A DNA stretch of 15,855 bases from Acidimicrobiales bacterium (GTDB lineage: Bacteria > Actinomycetota > Acidimicrobiia > Acidimicrobiales > Palsa-688). The DNA is taken from the NCBI GenBank assembly GCA_030039575.1, contig JASHVH010000136.1, positions 1 to 15,855 of the forward strand. The letters run 5' to 3'. Shown one piece after another: positions 1 through 6,748 of this stretch. The translations under genes and the position numbers were made by a program. The notes under the pieces are model-generated. The model was given only the letters and a program-made list of their open reading frames with translations. It ran no database searches and was not told the DNA's origin. How positions within the stretch are numbered: position 1 is the stretch's first letter; each line of letters begins with the position of its first letter.

Positions 1-168
1 GTGGAGGTGTCGGCCAACGCCAGCTCGTGGACGACGGTGGCCTCCTGTACGGGCACGGGGACGCCCGAGGTGGTGAGCTTCCCGGCCCAGACCGACCAGT
101 ACCTAGAGGTCGTGCTCACCTCGGTGGACACCAGCTACTGGTGGTCGGTCCAGCAGTTCTTCATCTAC
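1..168 (+). repeat. F5/8C domain repeat, copy 1 (C-terminal part)
   Basis: These 56 codons match codons 160-215 of the same gene (478-645) without gaps, with about 40 of 56 residues identical by my count. This shows a duplicated domain within the gene. Confidence 0.85.
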
Positions 169-648
169 AACAGCACGGCGGGCACCACCACCACGACAAC
201 CGTCGCCACTGGGGCTAACTGCTCAGCCTCTGTTTCGGGTACCCAGCTCAACGAGTCTGCTTTCGTGGCCAGCACCAACGCCCCGTCCAGCAGCACCGAC
301 GCCCCGCAAAACGCCATCAACAACGCCATCAGCGGGGTAGACGCCAGCAGGTTCAGCACCGACGAAGACCAGGCGGCCGGGCTTTACTACGAAGTGAACA
401 TGGGCTCGTCACAAAGCGTGGACGAACTGGAAATGACGGCGCCGGATTACCCCGGCGACTACGCCCGCGGTTACGACGTCGAGGTTTCCAGCAACGGAAC
501 TTCGTGGACGACGGTTGCGAGCTGCACGGGTACGGCGAACCCGGAGATAGTCAGCTTCCCGGCCCAAACCGGCCAATACCTGGAGGTCGTCTTGACCGCG
601 GCGTCCACGACCAACTGGTGGTCGATCGAACAGTTCAAGGTCTACTGA
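1..648 (+). CDS. Secreted F5/8 type C (discoidin/CBM32-like) repeat protein, 5' end missing
   Basis: The frame is open from the first base, and its first residues lie in the middle of a domain, so the GTG at position 1 is internal and the true start is upstream. Visible are the last 56 residues of one F5/8 type C-like domain, a Thr-rich linker (about residues 57-70), and one complete domain (about 73-215) ending at the stop. The domain ends have the typical WWS-x-x-QF-x-x-Y pattern. Each domain keeps one Cys in an ASCTGT motif, and the complete domain has another near its start, so a disulfide is possible. Such beta-sandwich domains usually bind carbohydrate or surface ligands outside the cell. 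No sortase motif, membrane anchor or catalytic domain is present in this C-terminal part. The ligand and the function of the missing N-terminal part cannot be told. The family call is confident, the role is not. Confidence 0.85.
   Translation: MEVSANASSWTTVASCTGTGTPEVVSFPAQTDQYLEVVLTSVDTSYWWSVQQFFIYNSTAGTTTTTTVATGANCSASVSGTQLNESAFVASTNAPSSSTDAPQNAINNAISGVDASRFSTDEDQAAGLYYEVNMGSSQSVDELEMTAPDYPGDYARGYDVEVSSNGTSWTTVASCTGTANPEIVSFPAQTGQYLEVVLTAASTTNWWSIEQFKVY
478..645 (+). repeat. F5/8C domain repeat, copy 2 (C-terminal part)
   Basis: Second copy of the 56-residue segment seen at 1-168. Both start at VEVS and end at the Tyr before the stop or linker. Differences cluster near the C-terminal ligand-loop side (SVDTSY versus AASTTN). 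Confidence 0.85.
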
Positions 649-687
649 CAGGGGGTACGGCCAAGCTTGGACAATGGGGGCGATGTA

Positions 688-1761
688 TTGCGCCACGAGC
701 TCATTATCGGCACCTACACCGAGCCCATGCCGCACGTCGACGGTAAGGCGGAGGGGATCCTCTCGTGCCGGTACGACGGTGCCGCCATCGGGCCGGTACG
801 CGTGCTCGCACCGACGCGGAACCCGACGTACCTCGCGCTCTCGCCTGATCGCCGGTACCTGTACGCAGTGCACGAAACGTCCACGTTCGAGGGCCGGCCC
901 GGCGGAGGAGTGTCGGCCTTCGCCCGTGATTTGCGTACCGGCGACCTGACGCCCTTGAACTCGAGGTCGTCTGGCGGCGTCGAGCCGTGCCATCTCGACC
1001 TCGACCCCGACGGCCGCTTCCTGCTGGTGGCCAACTACGCGTCCGGGTCGGTCGCCGTCTTTGAGCTCGGGCCGGACGGGAGCCTCGGCATCATGACCGG
1101 GCATGTGCAGCACCAGGGGTCCAGCGTTCACCCGGAACGCCAGACGGGGCCGCACGCCCACATGGTCTCGTTCGACCCCCACAGCGGCGAAGTGCTCGTT
1201 TCGGATCTGGGCCTCGACTCGGTCCTGGTGTACGCGTTGACCAAAGGCGGGGTACTGGTTGAGCGGCCGGGACGGCGCATCGAGATGGAGCCCGGGTCCG
1301 GGCCCCGGCATGTCGCGTTCCACCCCGATGGTCACCACTTGCTCGTGGTCAACGAGCTCGGCAACACCCTCGTTGCCCTACGTCGCGATGGAGAGCGGTT
1401 CGTGCCAACTGCTAAATCATCCACGCTGCCTCAGGGTTTCAACTCGCACAGCCAGGCCGCGGCAGTCCGGGTTTCCCCGTCGGGTGCTTGCGTACTGGTC
1501 TCGAACCGCGGCGTCGACAGCGACTCGATCGCCGTTTTCCGTTTCGGCCCCGAAGACGGCTCACTCGAGCTGGCCCAGGTCCAGCCGACGGCAGGCCGGG
1601 AGCCTCGCGAGTTCGTGTTCGACCCCGACGGCCGTTTTGTCGTCGTGGCCAACCAGGACAGCCACACCCTTGTGGCCTTCGCGTTCGACGAGCGGGCCTG
1701 TCACCTCGAGCAGGTGGCGTCGGCGACCGTGCCGACGCCGGCGTGCCTGGCCGTAGCTTGA
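688..1761 (+). CDS. Lactonase family seven-bladed beta-propeller protein (6-phosphogluconolactonase-like)
   Basis: The product (about 357 aa) resembles the YbhE/Pgl-type lactonase family (Pfam lactonase, seven-bladed propeller). It has the N-terminal IIGTYTEP strand, repeated blade motifs of the form xFDPDGRFxxVAN (about residues 107-117 and 310-322), the family segment HPERQTGPHAH near residues 145-156, and GPRHVAFHPDG. Relatives hydrolyse 6-phosphogluconolactone in the oxidative pentose phosphate pathway, but others act on different lactones or muconates, so the substrate is not settled. No signal peptide is seen, so it is probably cytoplasmic. I chose TTG at 688 because it gives the usual short N-terminus (MRHELIIGTYT) and has GGGGG at 676-680, seven bases upstream. 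TTG at 667 is the alternative (364 aa). It lies close behind the F5/8C gene and converges with the next gene, 26 bp away, with no clear terminator hairpin between them. Confidence 0.85.
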   Translation: MRHELIIGTYTEPMPHVDGKAEGILSCRYDGAAIGPVRVLAPTRNPTYLALSPDRRYLYAVHETSTFEGRPGGGVSAFARDLRTGDLTPLNSRSSGGVEPCHLDLDPDGRFLLVANYASGSVAVFELGPDGSLGIMTGHVQHQGSSVHPERQTGPHAHMVSFDPHSGEVLVSDLGLDSVLVYALTKGGVLVERPGRRIEMEPGSGPRHVAFHPDGHHLLVVNELGNTLVALRRDGERFVPTAKSSTLPQGFNSHSQAAAVRVSPSGACVLVSNRGVDSDSIAVFRFGPEDGSLELAQVQPTAGREPREFVFDPDGRFVVVANQDSHTLVAFAFDERACHLEQVASATVPTPACLAVA

Positions 1762-1787
1762 CGGCGTGCCAGTGGTTTGACGGCGGG

Positions 1788-2528
1788 TCAGGCGGGCGTG
1801 GCGACCGACTCGAGGTCGTGGGCGGCGCGCCCAAGCTCGACGGCCCGCTGGCTCAACAGGGCCTCGGAATAAGCGAGTTGTTCGTCGGTAGGCGGCGGCG
1901 GTCCCAACCGCAGCCCGCGATCGGTGTCTATCGTGGCCACGAGGGAATCGAGGGCCTGGTTGGCGCGGGTCGCGGCTGCCGTGGCCCGTGGTTCCTTGGA
2001 AGCTGAGGCGAGGTTGCTCAAGCCGCTACGGGCACGGGCGGCCCTGCTGTTCAGGTCCACCCAGACCTGGGCGGCGGTGGTCGGGTTCCGGAGCAGCGGG
2101 ATGCCACGTTCGACCGCCGTGGCCAGCGCCGCAGCATCCGCGGCTACCACCTGGGCGTTCGAGGACCACTGAGTGCGCTGCCGGTTGCGGGCGAAGAGGA
2201 AGTAAAGGCCGGCGATCAGTGCCACCCCCACGGCCACGATGATGACTATGGCGGCAATCCTCGAGCCCGAGACACTGCTGGTCGAGCTGGAGGTCGTGGT
2301 CGACGTTGTCGGCGTGGTGGTGGTGACCCGAGAGCTAGTCGTGGTCGTGGCGGGAGCAGTGGTGGGCGGGGTGGTCGTGACAGTTGTCGTGGCTGTGGTA
2401 GTCGGCGCCGCAGTGGTCGCCGGTGTCGTAGCGGGCAGTGTGGTAGCGGTGGCTTGCGCCAAGGCCGGGGCGGCGGACAACGCAACTACCACCATGGCTG
2501 CAGGCAGCGCCGTCGCCATCTTCCCCAT
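1788..2528 (-). CDS. Thr-rich single-pass membrane protein of unknown function
   Basis: I do not recognise this 246-aa protein. Residues 1-25 form a signal peptide ending APALAQ. Residues 26-90 are almost entirely Thr, Pro, Ala and Ser, a likely extended and perhaps O-glycosylated stalk. Residues 91-112 form one hydrophobic helix, followed by ARNRQR, a positively charged stop-transfer. Residues 119-246 are an Ala/Arg-rich, mostly helical domain. The predicted topology is stalk outside, helical domain in the cytoplasm. The cytoplasmic part has no cysteine pairs, nucleotide-binding motif or catalytic motif I can name. The start at 2528 is the first Met of the signal peptide; Met4 (2519) is an alternative. 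It is divergent from the MgtE_N/CBS gene with only 59 bp between starts, so the two promoters lie side by side. Low-complexity Thr codons give a strong ACC/ACG bias, which opens spurious long frames on the plus strand. Confidence 0.82.
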   Translation of the reverse strand: MGKMATALPAAMVVVALSAAPALAQATATTLPATTPATTAAPTTTATTTVTTTPPTTAPATTTTSSRVTTTTPTTSTTTSSSTSSVSGSRIAAIVIIVAVGVALIAGLYFLFARNRQRTQWSSNAQVVAADAAALATAVERGIPLLRNPTTAAQVWVDLNSRAARARSGLSNLASASKEPRATAAATRANQALDSLVATIDTDRGLRLGPPPPTDEQLAYSEALLSQRAVELGRAAHDLESVATPA

Positions 2529-2537
2529 GGTCGCCTG

Positions 2538-2543
2538 ACCATA
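2538..2543 (-). promoter_or_regulatory. Candidate -10 element for the minus-strand membrane protein gene
   Basis: Read on the minus strand this is TATGGT, followed by 9 bases and then the ATG at 2528. Transcription would start within a few bases of the start codon. No convincing -35 and no strong Shine-Dalgarno is seen. Confidence 0.35.
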
Positions 2544-2575
2544 GCCGATCTCGGCTCTCCGTCACCCAATCGAGG

Positions 2576-2581
2576 TACGCT
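2576..2581 (+). promoter_or_regulatory. Candidate leaderless -10 element (TACGCT) for the MgtE_N/CBS gene
   Basis: TACGCT is followed by exactly 6 bases and then GTG at 2588, the spacing expected when the mRNA begins at the start codon. No Shine-Dalgarno is present, and the -35 is not recognisable. It supports GTG 2588 as the start. Confidence 0.5.
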
Positions 2582-2587
2582 GTACCG

Positions 2588-3961
2588 GTGCCAGGAGCAC
2601 CTGAGCCGCAACCTCCAAGTACCGCCTCTGCGGGGCGTGGTCCCGCAGCAATTGGTACCGCTGACAACCACCAGGGCCGCTCGGACGGCCAAGACCCCGG
2701 GGCACTGCACTTGTCTTGCCTGCTCGGGATACCGGTAGTTGGGCCCGGCGAGCAGCACCCGGGCGAGCTGGTCGATGTAATAGCTCGGCTGGCCGGTGAG
2801 AGCTTGACGGGCGCTTGGCACCCGTCAGTGACCGGGTTGGTGGTCAGTTACGATGGCCAGGACCGCTTCGCCCACGCCCACGAAATCGAGAGCCTGACGT
2901 ACGAGTCGGCCCGGCTGACGGTCGACCCGAAGGACCTGGGCCCGTTCGAGCGGCGTCCCGGGGAAGTACTGCTCGCCAAGGACCTGCGCTCGAGGCACCT
3001 GATCCACCTGGAGGGGGCACGCCTCGTTAGGGCCAACGAAATAGAGCTGGCCAAAGTGGGCTCGACCTGGCACGTCATTGGCGTCGACACCAGCTCCCGG
3101 CCCGTGCTGCGCCGTCTGCTGCCGAGGCGGATGCGCCACCTGGTGAAGGCAGGCAAAGTGGTCGACTGGTCGGAGATCGAGCCGTTCGTCGCCCATGTGC
3201 CTACGGCGCACTTACAGATCCCGTTCCGCAAACTGCGCCGGCTACACCCCGCCAAACTGGCTGACTTGGTCGAGGCGGCATCGCATGAAGAGGGCGAAGA
3301 GATCATCCGGGCGGTGAGCGAGGACACCGCGCTCGAAGCCGATGTGTTCGAAGAACTCGACCCGGAGCACCAGGTCGAGTTCTTGCGGTCACGGTCCGAC
3401 GACGAGGCGGCCAAGCTCCTCTCGGCAATGGAGCCGGACGATGCCGTCGACTTGCTGACCGAGCTCGACCAGGAGAGGCGCCTCCCCATCCTCCAGCGGA
3501 TGCCGCAGGCGACCCAGCTAAAGCTACGCAGCCTGCTCAGTTACAACCCGGAGACGGCCGGTGGCCTCATGAACCCCGACTTTGTCTCGGTGGCGGCGAC
3601 CTCTTCTGTGGCGGATGCCCTCGAAGCGGTCAAGTCGTCGCCTACCCCGCCCCAGGCTGCAGTCGTGGTGTTCGTGACGGATGAGCGAGGGCGCTTGCAA
3701 GGCACGGCTCTCTTGGTGGACTTACTGCGCTCAGATCCCTTGGACAGCATCGCCACCGCCACGAAACCCGACCCGCCATCATTGCCGGCGGACGCGGATA
3801 TTCATGAGGTTGTGCGGAAAATGACCGACTACAACCTGGCGGTAGCGCCGGTGGTCGACGACGACGACAAGATGCTGGGGCAGATCAGCGTCGACGATGT
3901 CCTGGAGTTGATGCTCCCTACCGGGTGGCGGCGCCAGTACGGGATGGACGCGGCCGAGTAG
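2588..3961 (+). CDS. Soluble MgtE N-terminal domain plus CBS-pair protein (putative Mg2+ sensor)
   Basis: The 457-aa product has no membrane segment. Residues 1-38 are Pro/Gly-rich and probably disordered. Residues about 39-165 look like two PRC-barrel-like beta units, with an LLAKDLRSRHLIHLEGARLVRA stretch typical of the second unit (this assignment is tentative). Residues about 205-305 match the MgtE N-terminal superhelix, with repeated acidic HPAKLADLVE, LDPEHQVEFL and MEPDDAVDLL motifs. A pair of CBS domains follows (about 323-447), beginning at TAGGLMNPDFVSV and ending at GQISVDDVLELM. In MgtE magnesium channels these same cytoplasmic domains bind Mg2+ and close the pore, but here the channel domain is absent. 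The next gene is an atypical NRAMP permease, so a role as Mg2+ sensor or regulator of that permease is plausible but is inference. GTG 2588 is supported by the -10 element just upstream. Confidence 0.9.
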   Translation: MPGAPEPQPPSTASAGRGPAAIGTADNHQGRSDGQDPGALHLSCLLGIPVVGPGEQHPGELVDVIARLAGESLTGAWHPSVTGLVVSYDGQDRFAHAHEIESLTYESARLTVDPKDLGPFERRPGEVLLAKDLRSRHLIHLEGARLVRANEIELAKVGSTWHVIGVDTSSRPVLRRLLPRRMRHLVKAGKVVDWSEIEPFVAHVPTAHLQIPFRKLRRLHPAKLADLVEAASHEEGEEIIRAVSEDTALEADVFEELDPEHQVEFLRSRSDDEAAKLLSAMEPDDAVDLLTELDQERRLPILQRMPQATQLKLRSLLSYNPETAGGLMNPDFVSVAATSSVADALEAVKSSPTPPQAAVVVFVTDERGRLQGTALLVDLLRSDPLDSIATATKPDPPSLPADADIHEVVRKMTDYNLAVAPVVDDDDKMLGQISVDDVLELMLPTGWRRQYGMDAAE

Positions 3962-4047
3962 CCGAGCCAGTAGCCAAACGGGTGCGGCCCGCTGCCTCCT
4001 GGCCCTTTGCCATCGGAAAAGCCCCGCCCGGTGGTAATTTTCCCCGC

Positions 4048-4067
4048 TTCACAAAGGTTCACAAAGG
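4048..4067 (+). repeat. Tandem direct repeat TTCACAAAGG x2
   Basis: The 10-mer TTCACAAAGG occurs twice head to tail with no spacer. The second copy runs into a 12-bp palindrome. The stretch is AT-richer than its surroundings and lies about 300 bp before the NRAMP start, as an operator might. Confidence 0.7.
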
Positions 4068-4074
4068 CGCCTTT
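4063..4074. promoter_or_regulatory. Perfect 12-bp palindrome AAAGGCGCCTTT (candidate operator)
   Basis: AAAGGCGCCTTT equals its own reverse complement and overlaps the end of the tandem repeat. It could be a site for a dimeric regulator. A TACAGT at 4088-4093, just downstream, could serve as a -10, but no good -35 is seen. Confidence 0.4.
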
Positions 4075-4140
4075 CTCCGGCCGGTGGTACAGTGTCGAGG
4101 TCAGGCAGTCGCATGGGCCTGTTTTAGGCGGGCTGTTGTA

Positions 4141-4160
4141 ACTGGGCCGGTCGGCCCGGT
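4141..4160 (+). other. Stem-loop in the presumed NRAMP leader
   Basis: ACTGGGCC, loop GGTC, then GGCCCGGT pair as an 8-bp stem with one G-T wobble. No T-run follows, so it is not a typical terminator. It may be a leader RNA structure. Confidence 0.4.
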
Positions 4161-4365
4161 GGCGCAGCCGAATGGGACTGCGGGACAAGGAACAACGAGG
4201 AGCAGCACTGAGCGCCGAGAGAGGATCGCCTTACAGACCTCGGGCGCAAGCGCTGGCGCCGGACCGGAGGCGGTAGGCACGTTGGCCTAGCCGCCGGGGA
4301 CCGGAGTTGGCGTGAGTGCCCGTGTGAGCACGCGTCAGCCCTACGAGCCGGGAGGTCCACTGGCC

Positions 4366-6009
4366 ATGGCCAACGACACGCTGGGTGATGACCCTCAAGC
4401 CGTGACGCCAGTGACCGCGGTCCTGGACGAAGCCCACCTCGGTGACATCGAGGGCGCTTTCGGCACCATCCGTGTCCAGGACGTAGCCGCTCGCCGGACA
4501 TGGGGCGCCCGTTTGCTCACTTTCGCCGCCATCGTCGGCCCGGGGCTCATCGTCATGGTCGGAGACAACGACGCAGGCGGGGTGGCAACCTACTCGCAGG
4601 CAGGCCAGAATTACGGCACCAGCCTGCTCTGGGTGCTCCCCCTCCTTATCCCGGTCCTTATTGTCAACCAGGAAATGGTGGTCCGCCTCGGCGCCGTGAC
4701 CGGCGTCGGCCACGGCCGGCTCATCCTGGAACGGTTCGGCCGCTTTTGGGCCAGTTTTTCCGTAGGAGACCTGTTCATCCTGGACTTCCTTACGATCGTG
4801 ACCGAGTTCATCGGCGTGGCGTTGGCTCTCGGTTACTTCGGCGTAAGCGAGTACGTCTCAGTCCCAATCGCTGGTTTTGGCCTGGTGGCCATGACGGTTA
4901 CGGGCAGCTTCAAACGTTGGGAAAGGTTCATGCTCGTCTTTGTGGCCGGCAATTTCCTGGTCATCCCGTTGGTGATCTTCAGCCACCCCTCGGCGGGCCC
5001 GGTCTTCCACGGCTTGTTCGTGCCCGGTATCGCAGGCGGCGCCAACTCCACCTCCGTCCTGCTGATCATCGCCATCGTCGGCACTACGGTGGCGCCTTGG
5101 CAGCTGTTCTTCCAGCAATCCAACATCGTGGACAAGAGGATCACCCCTCGTTGGATCAACTACGAGCGGGCGGACACCGTAACGGGCTCGTTCGTAACGG
5201 TCATCGGCGCCGTCCTCATCACAGTCACGTGCGCTTTTGCCTTCCTGGGGACCCATTACTTCGGCCGGTTCACGGATGCGGGGGCGACGGCGTCAGCCCT
5301 AAATGCCGTACTCGGCCATGCGGCCGGCACCCTCTATGCCCTTGTACTGCTGAACGCCTCTATAATCGGCGCGGCCGCCGTCACCCTGGGGACCTCGTAC
5401 GCCGTCGGTGACTTTTTCGGGGCTCACCACTCGCTCCACCGCAACTTCTTCCAAGCGAAGGGGTTTTACTCCAGTTTTGCCCTGCTCGTCGCTTTTGCCG
5501 CTGGCATCGTGCTCATCCCCGGGGCTCCGCTCGGCGTCATAACGGTAGCCGTGCAGGCCCTGGCCGGAGTGCTGTTGCCCTCGGCGTCGGTGTTCCTCCT
5601 CCTGCTCTGCAACGACCGGGAGGTACTGGGCCCCTGGGTCAACCGGCCATGGCTTAATGCCCTGGCCACATTCATCATCGCAGTGTTGCTGGTCATGTCG
5701 TTGATCCTGGTCGCCACCACCGTCTTCCCGAACATAAACGTCACCACGCTCAGCCTCATCCTGGGTGGCGTGCTGCTGGCCGCGTTGGCGGTTAGCGCGA
5801 CCCTCTACCTACTACGGCTCCGAAGCCGGCCCGCACAGCCACCGATGAGCCGAGCCCACAGGGACAGCTGGCGGATGCCGCCCCTCGCCCTGCTTGGCCG
5901 GCCCGAGTGGTCGCGGGGGCGCGTGGTGGCCATGTGGGCACTGAGGGGTTACCTGGTGGTCGCCGTGGTGCTGTTGCTGGTGAAAGCGGTGCAGTTGAGC
6001 GGCGGTTGA
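4366..6009 (+). CDS. NRAMP-superfamily (SLC11-like) permease, likely of the Mg2+/NRMT-like type
   Basis: The 547-aa product has the NRAMP fold pattern: a short acidic N-terminus, then about 11-12 hydrophobic helices, with GPGLIVMVGDNDAGG in TM1 (about residues 58-72) and TTVAPWQLFFQQS in TM6 (about 240-252). In canonical Mn/Fe NRAMPs TM1 has DPGN and TM6 has MPHNL. Here the first is DAGG (D69-G72) and the second APWQL (A243-L247), so the Asn, the metal-selective Met and the His are all replaced. Loss of the TM6 Met is a hallmark of NRAMP-related Mg2+ transporters, which fits the upstream MgtE_N/CBS gene. I chose ATG 4366 because GGAGGT at 4351-4356 lies nine bases upstream. GTG 4312 (565 aa) is the alternative, with a weaker GGAG. 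The C-terminus has a final helix before the stop. Substrate is inference; the family is clear. Confidence 0.94.
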   Translation: MANDTLGDDPQAVTPVTAVLDEAHLGDIEGAFGTIRVQDVAARRTWGARLLTFAAIVGPGLIVMVGDNDAGGVATYSQAGQNYGTSLLWVLPLLIPVLIVNQEMVVRLGAVTGVGHGRLILERFGRFWASFSVGDLFILDFLTIVTEFIGVALALGYFGVSEYVSVPIAGFGLVAMTVTGSFKRWERFMLVFVAGNFLVIPLVIFSHPSAGPVFHGLFVPGIAGGANSTSVLLIIAIVGTTVAPWQLFFQQSNIVDKRITPRWINYERADTVTGSFVTVIGAVLITVTCAFAFLGTHYFGRFTDAGATASALNAVLGHAAGTLYALVLLNASIIGAAAVTLGTSYAVGDFFGAHHSLHRNFFQAKGFYSSFALLVAFAAGIVLIPGAPLGVITVAVQALAGVLLPSASVFLLLLCNDREVLGPWVNRPWLNALATFIIAVLLVMSLILVATTVFPNINVTTLSLILGGVLLAALAVSATLYLLRLRSRPAQPPMSRAHRDSWRMPPLALLGRPEWSRGRVVAMWALRGYLVVAVVLLLVKAVQLSGG

Positions 6010-6031
6010 CGCATTTCGCCTCGTCAAGCCT

Positions 6032-6057
6032 GGCGGCCGTCCCGCCGCTCCACTTTT
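6032..6057 (+). terminator. Weak candidate terminator after the NRAMP gene
   Basis: GGCGG (6032-6036), loop CCGTC, CCGCC (6042-6046) forms a 5-bp GC stem, and a TTTT occurs 8-11 bases after it. The stem is short and the T-run distant, so this is only a possibility. Confidence 0.25.
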
Positions 6058-6106
6058 CTGAACGAAGCAGTTTCGCGAACCTCGGTAGGTGGGTGGTGAA
6101 GCGCCT

Positions 6107-6112
6107 TATGCT
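6107..6112 (+). promoter_or_regulatory. Candidate leaderless -10 element (TATGCT) for the phosphatidyltransferase gene
   Basis: TATGCT is followed by 8 bases and the ATG at 6121. This fits transcription starting at or one or two bases before the start codon. The GTAGGG between them is too close to act as a Shine-Dalgarno. Confidence 0.45.
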
Positions 6113-6120
6113 CGGTAGGG

Positions 6121-6744
6121 ATGTCGTTATCTAGTCGTGAGGGTGAGGACCGCCTCCTCACCGTTCCTAACGCGCTCACTGCCATCCGGTTGGCCTGCCT
6201 GCCGGTGTTCGTGGTCTTGATGGCGGAGCCCGATGGGCGCGGGCGGCTGGCGGCGGCCTGCCTTTTGGCCGGGCTGGGCGCAACTGACGGCCTCGACGGA
6301 TATATCGCAAGGCATTTCCATCAGGTGAGCAACCTCGGCAAAGTCGCCGACCCACTGGTCGACAGGGTGCTCGTCCTCACGGCCGTTATTGCGGCCATAG
6401 CTATTGGCGCCCTCCCGGTGTGGCTGGTGGCGGTCGTGCTGGCCAGAGAGGCCCTGGTGTTGGCGGGGGGAGGCGCCCTGTTTTTAGCGGGGGCTAAACG
6501 GGTCGATGTGAGCTGGGCGGGTAAAGCGGGGACGTTCGGGATGATGGTGGCCCTGCCCCTTTTCATCGCGGGCCATGCCCCGTTCCGTTGGCATGCCGAG
6601 GCCGAATGGGCGGCCTGGGTGGCGGCGGGATGGGGTTTGGCGCTCGGTTGGTACGCCGCTGTCGGGTACCTCCCCCGGGCGCGTGCGGCGCTGGCGCAAA
6701 CCCGGGAAGAGCGTCGTTTGGCGAGCCTGGAAAGGCGAGGTTGA
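6121..6744 (+). CDS. CDP-alcohol phosphatidyltransferase family membrane enzyme (PgsA-like)
   Basis: The 207-aa product carries the complete family signature DGxxDGxxARx8Gx3Dx3D: D56-G57, D59-G60, A63-R64, G73, D77 and D81. The Asp residues bind two metal ions, and the last Asp is the catalytic base. The rest is hydrophobic, with about five to six helices, as usual. Members move a phosphatidyl group from CDP-diacylglycerol to an alcohol such as glycerol-3-phosphate, inositol phosphate or phosphatidylglycerol; the sequence does not tell which. M. tuberculosis has pgsA2 (Rv1822) near gcvH-garA, so the position is partly conserved. The next gene starts 4 bp after the stop, so the two are surely co-transcribed. 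The partner makes or binds sugar nucleotides, which hints at a glycosylated phospholipid or envelope polymer. Confidence 0.93.
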   Translation: MSLSSREGEDRLLTVPNALTAIRLACLPVFVVLMAEPDGRGRLAAACLLAGLGATDGLDGYIARHFHQVSNLGKVADPLVDRVLVLTAVIAAIAIGALPVWLVAVVLAREALVLAGGGALFLAGAKRVDVSWAGKAGTFGMMVALPLFIAGHAPFRWHAEAEWAAWVAAGWGLALGWYAAVGYLPRARAALAQTREERRLASLERRG

Positions 6745-6748
6745 GACA

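Larger units (their letters stand above)
3962..4365 (+). other. Long non-coding stretch / putative structured leader of the NRAMP gene
   Basis: About 400 bp with no credible gene; the open frames here lack family features. It holds a 10-bp tandem repeat and a palindrome (4048-4074), the 8-mer GTTGTAAC (4135-4142), a hairpin (4141-4160) and a small CGCAG/CTGCG hairpin (4163-4182). I compared it by eye with the M-box, Mn (yybP-ykoY), ydaO and GEMM riboswitch cores and found no match. A long GC-rich transcribed leader with metal-responsive control is possible but unproven. Confidence 0.4.

Noticed and set aside
409..1338. A 309-codon open frame on the minus strand opposite the lactonase gene
   Set aside because: It is antisense to a gene with clear family motifs. 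Its translation is Arg/His/Pro/Val-rich with no domain, as expected from the complement of GC-rich codons.
1758..1785. Direct repeat TTGACGGCG (1758-1766 and 1777-1785) between the convergent genes
   Set aside because: It is short and direct, not inverted, so it cannot form a terminator hairpin. It is likely chance in GC-rich DNA.
2239..2538. Val-rich open frame on the plus strand opposite the Thr-rich stalk
   Set aside because: The complement of Thr codons reads as Val/Gly, and the minus-strand protein has a coherent signal peptide, stalk and membrane helix.
3925..4290. A 121-codon frame spanning the NRAMP leader
   Set aside because: It overlaps the end of the MgtE_N/CBS gene, has no recognisable motif, and its composition is that of random GC-rich DNA.
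3962..4365. Known metal or c-di-AMP riboswitch (M-box, yybP-ykoY, ydaO) before the NRAMP gene
   Set aside because: None of the conserved core segments I know for these classes could be found by eye. A covariance search would be decisive.
6575..6748. N-terminal extension of the nucleotidyltransferase frame
   Set aside because: It lies inside the phosphatidyltransferase gene, and the conserved N-terminus MKAVIMAGGEGTR begins at 6749 with its own Shine-Dalgarno.
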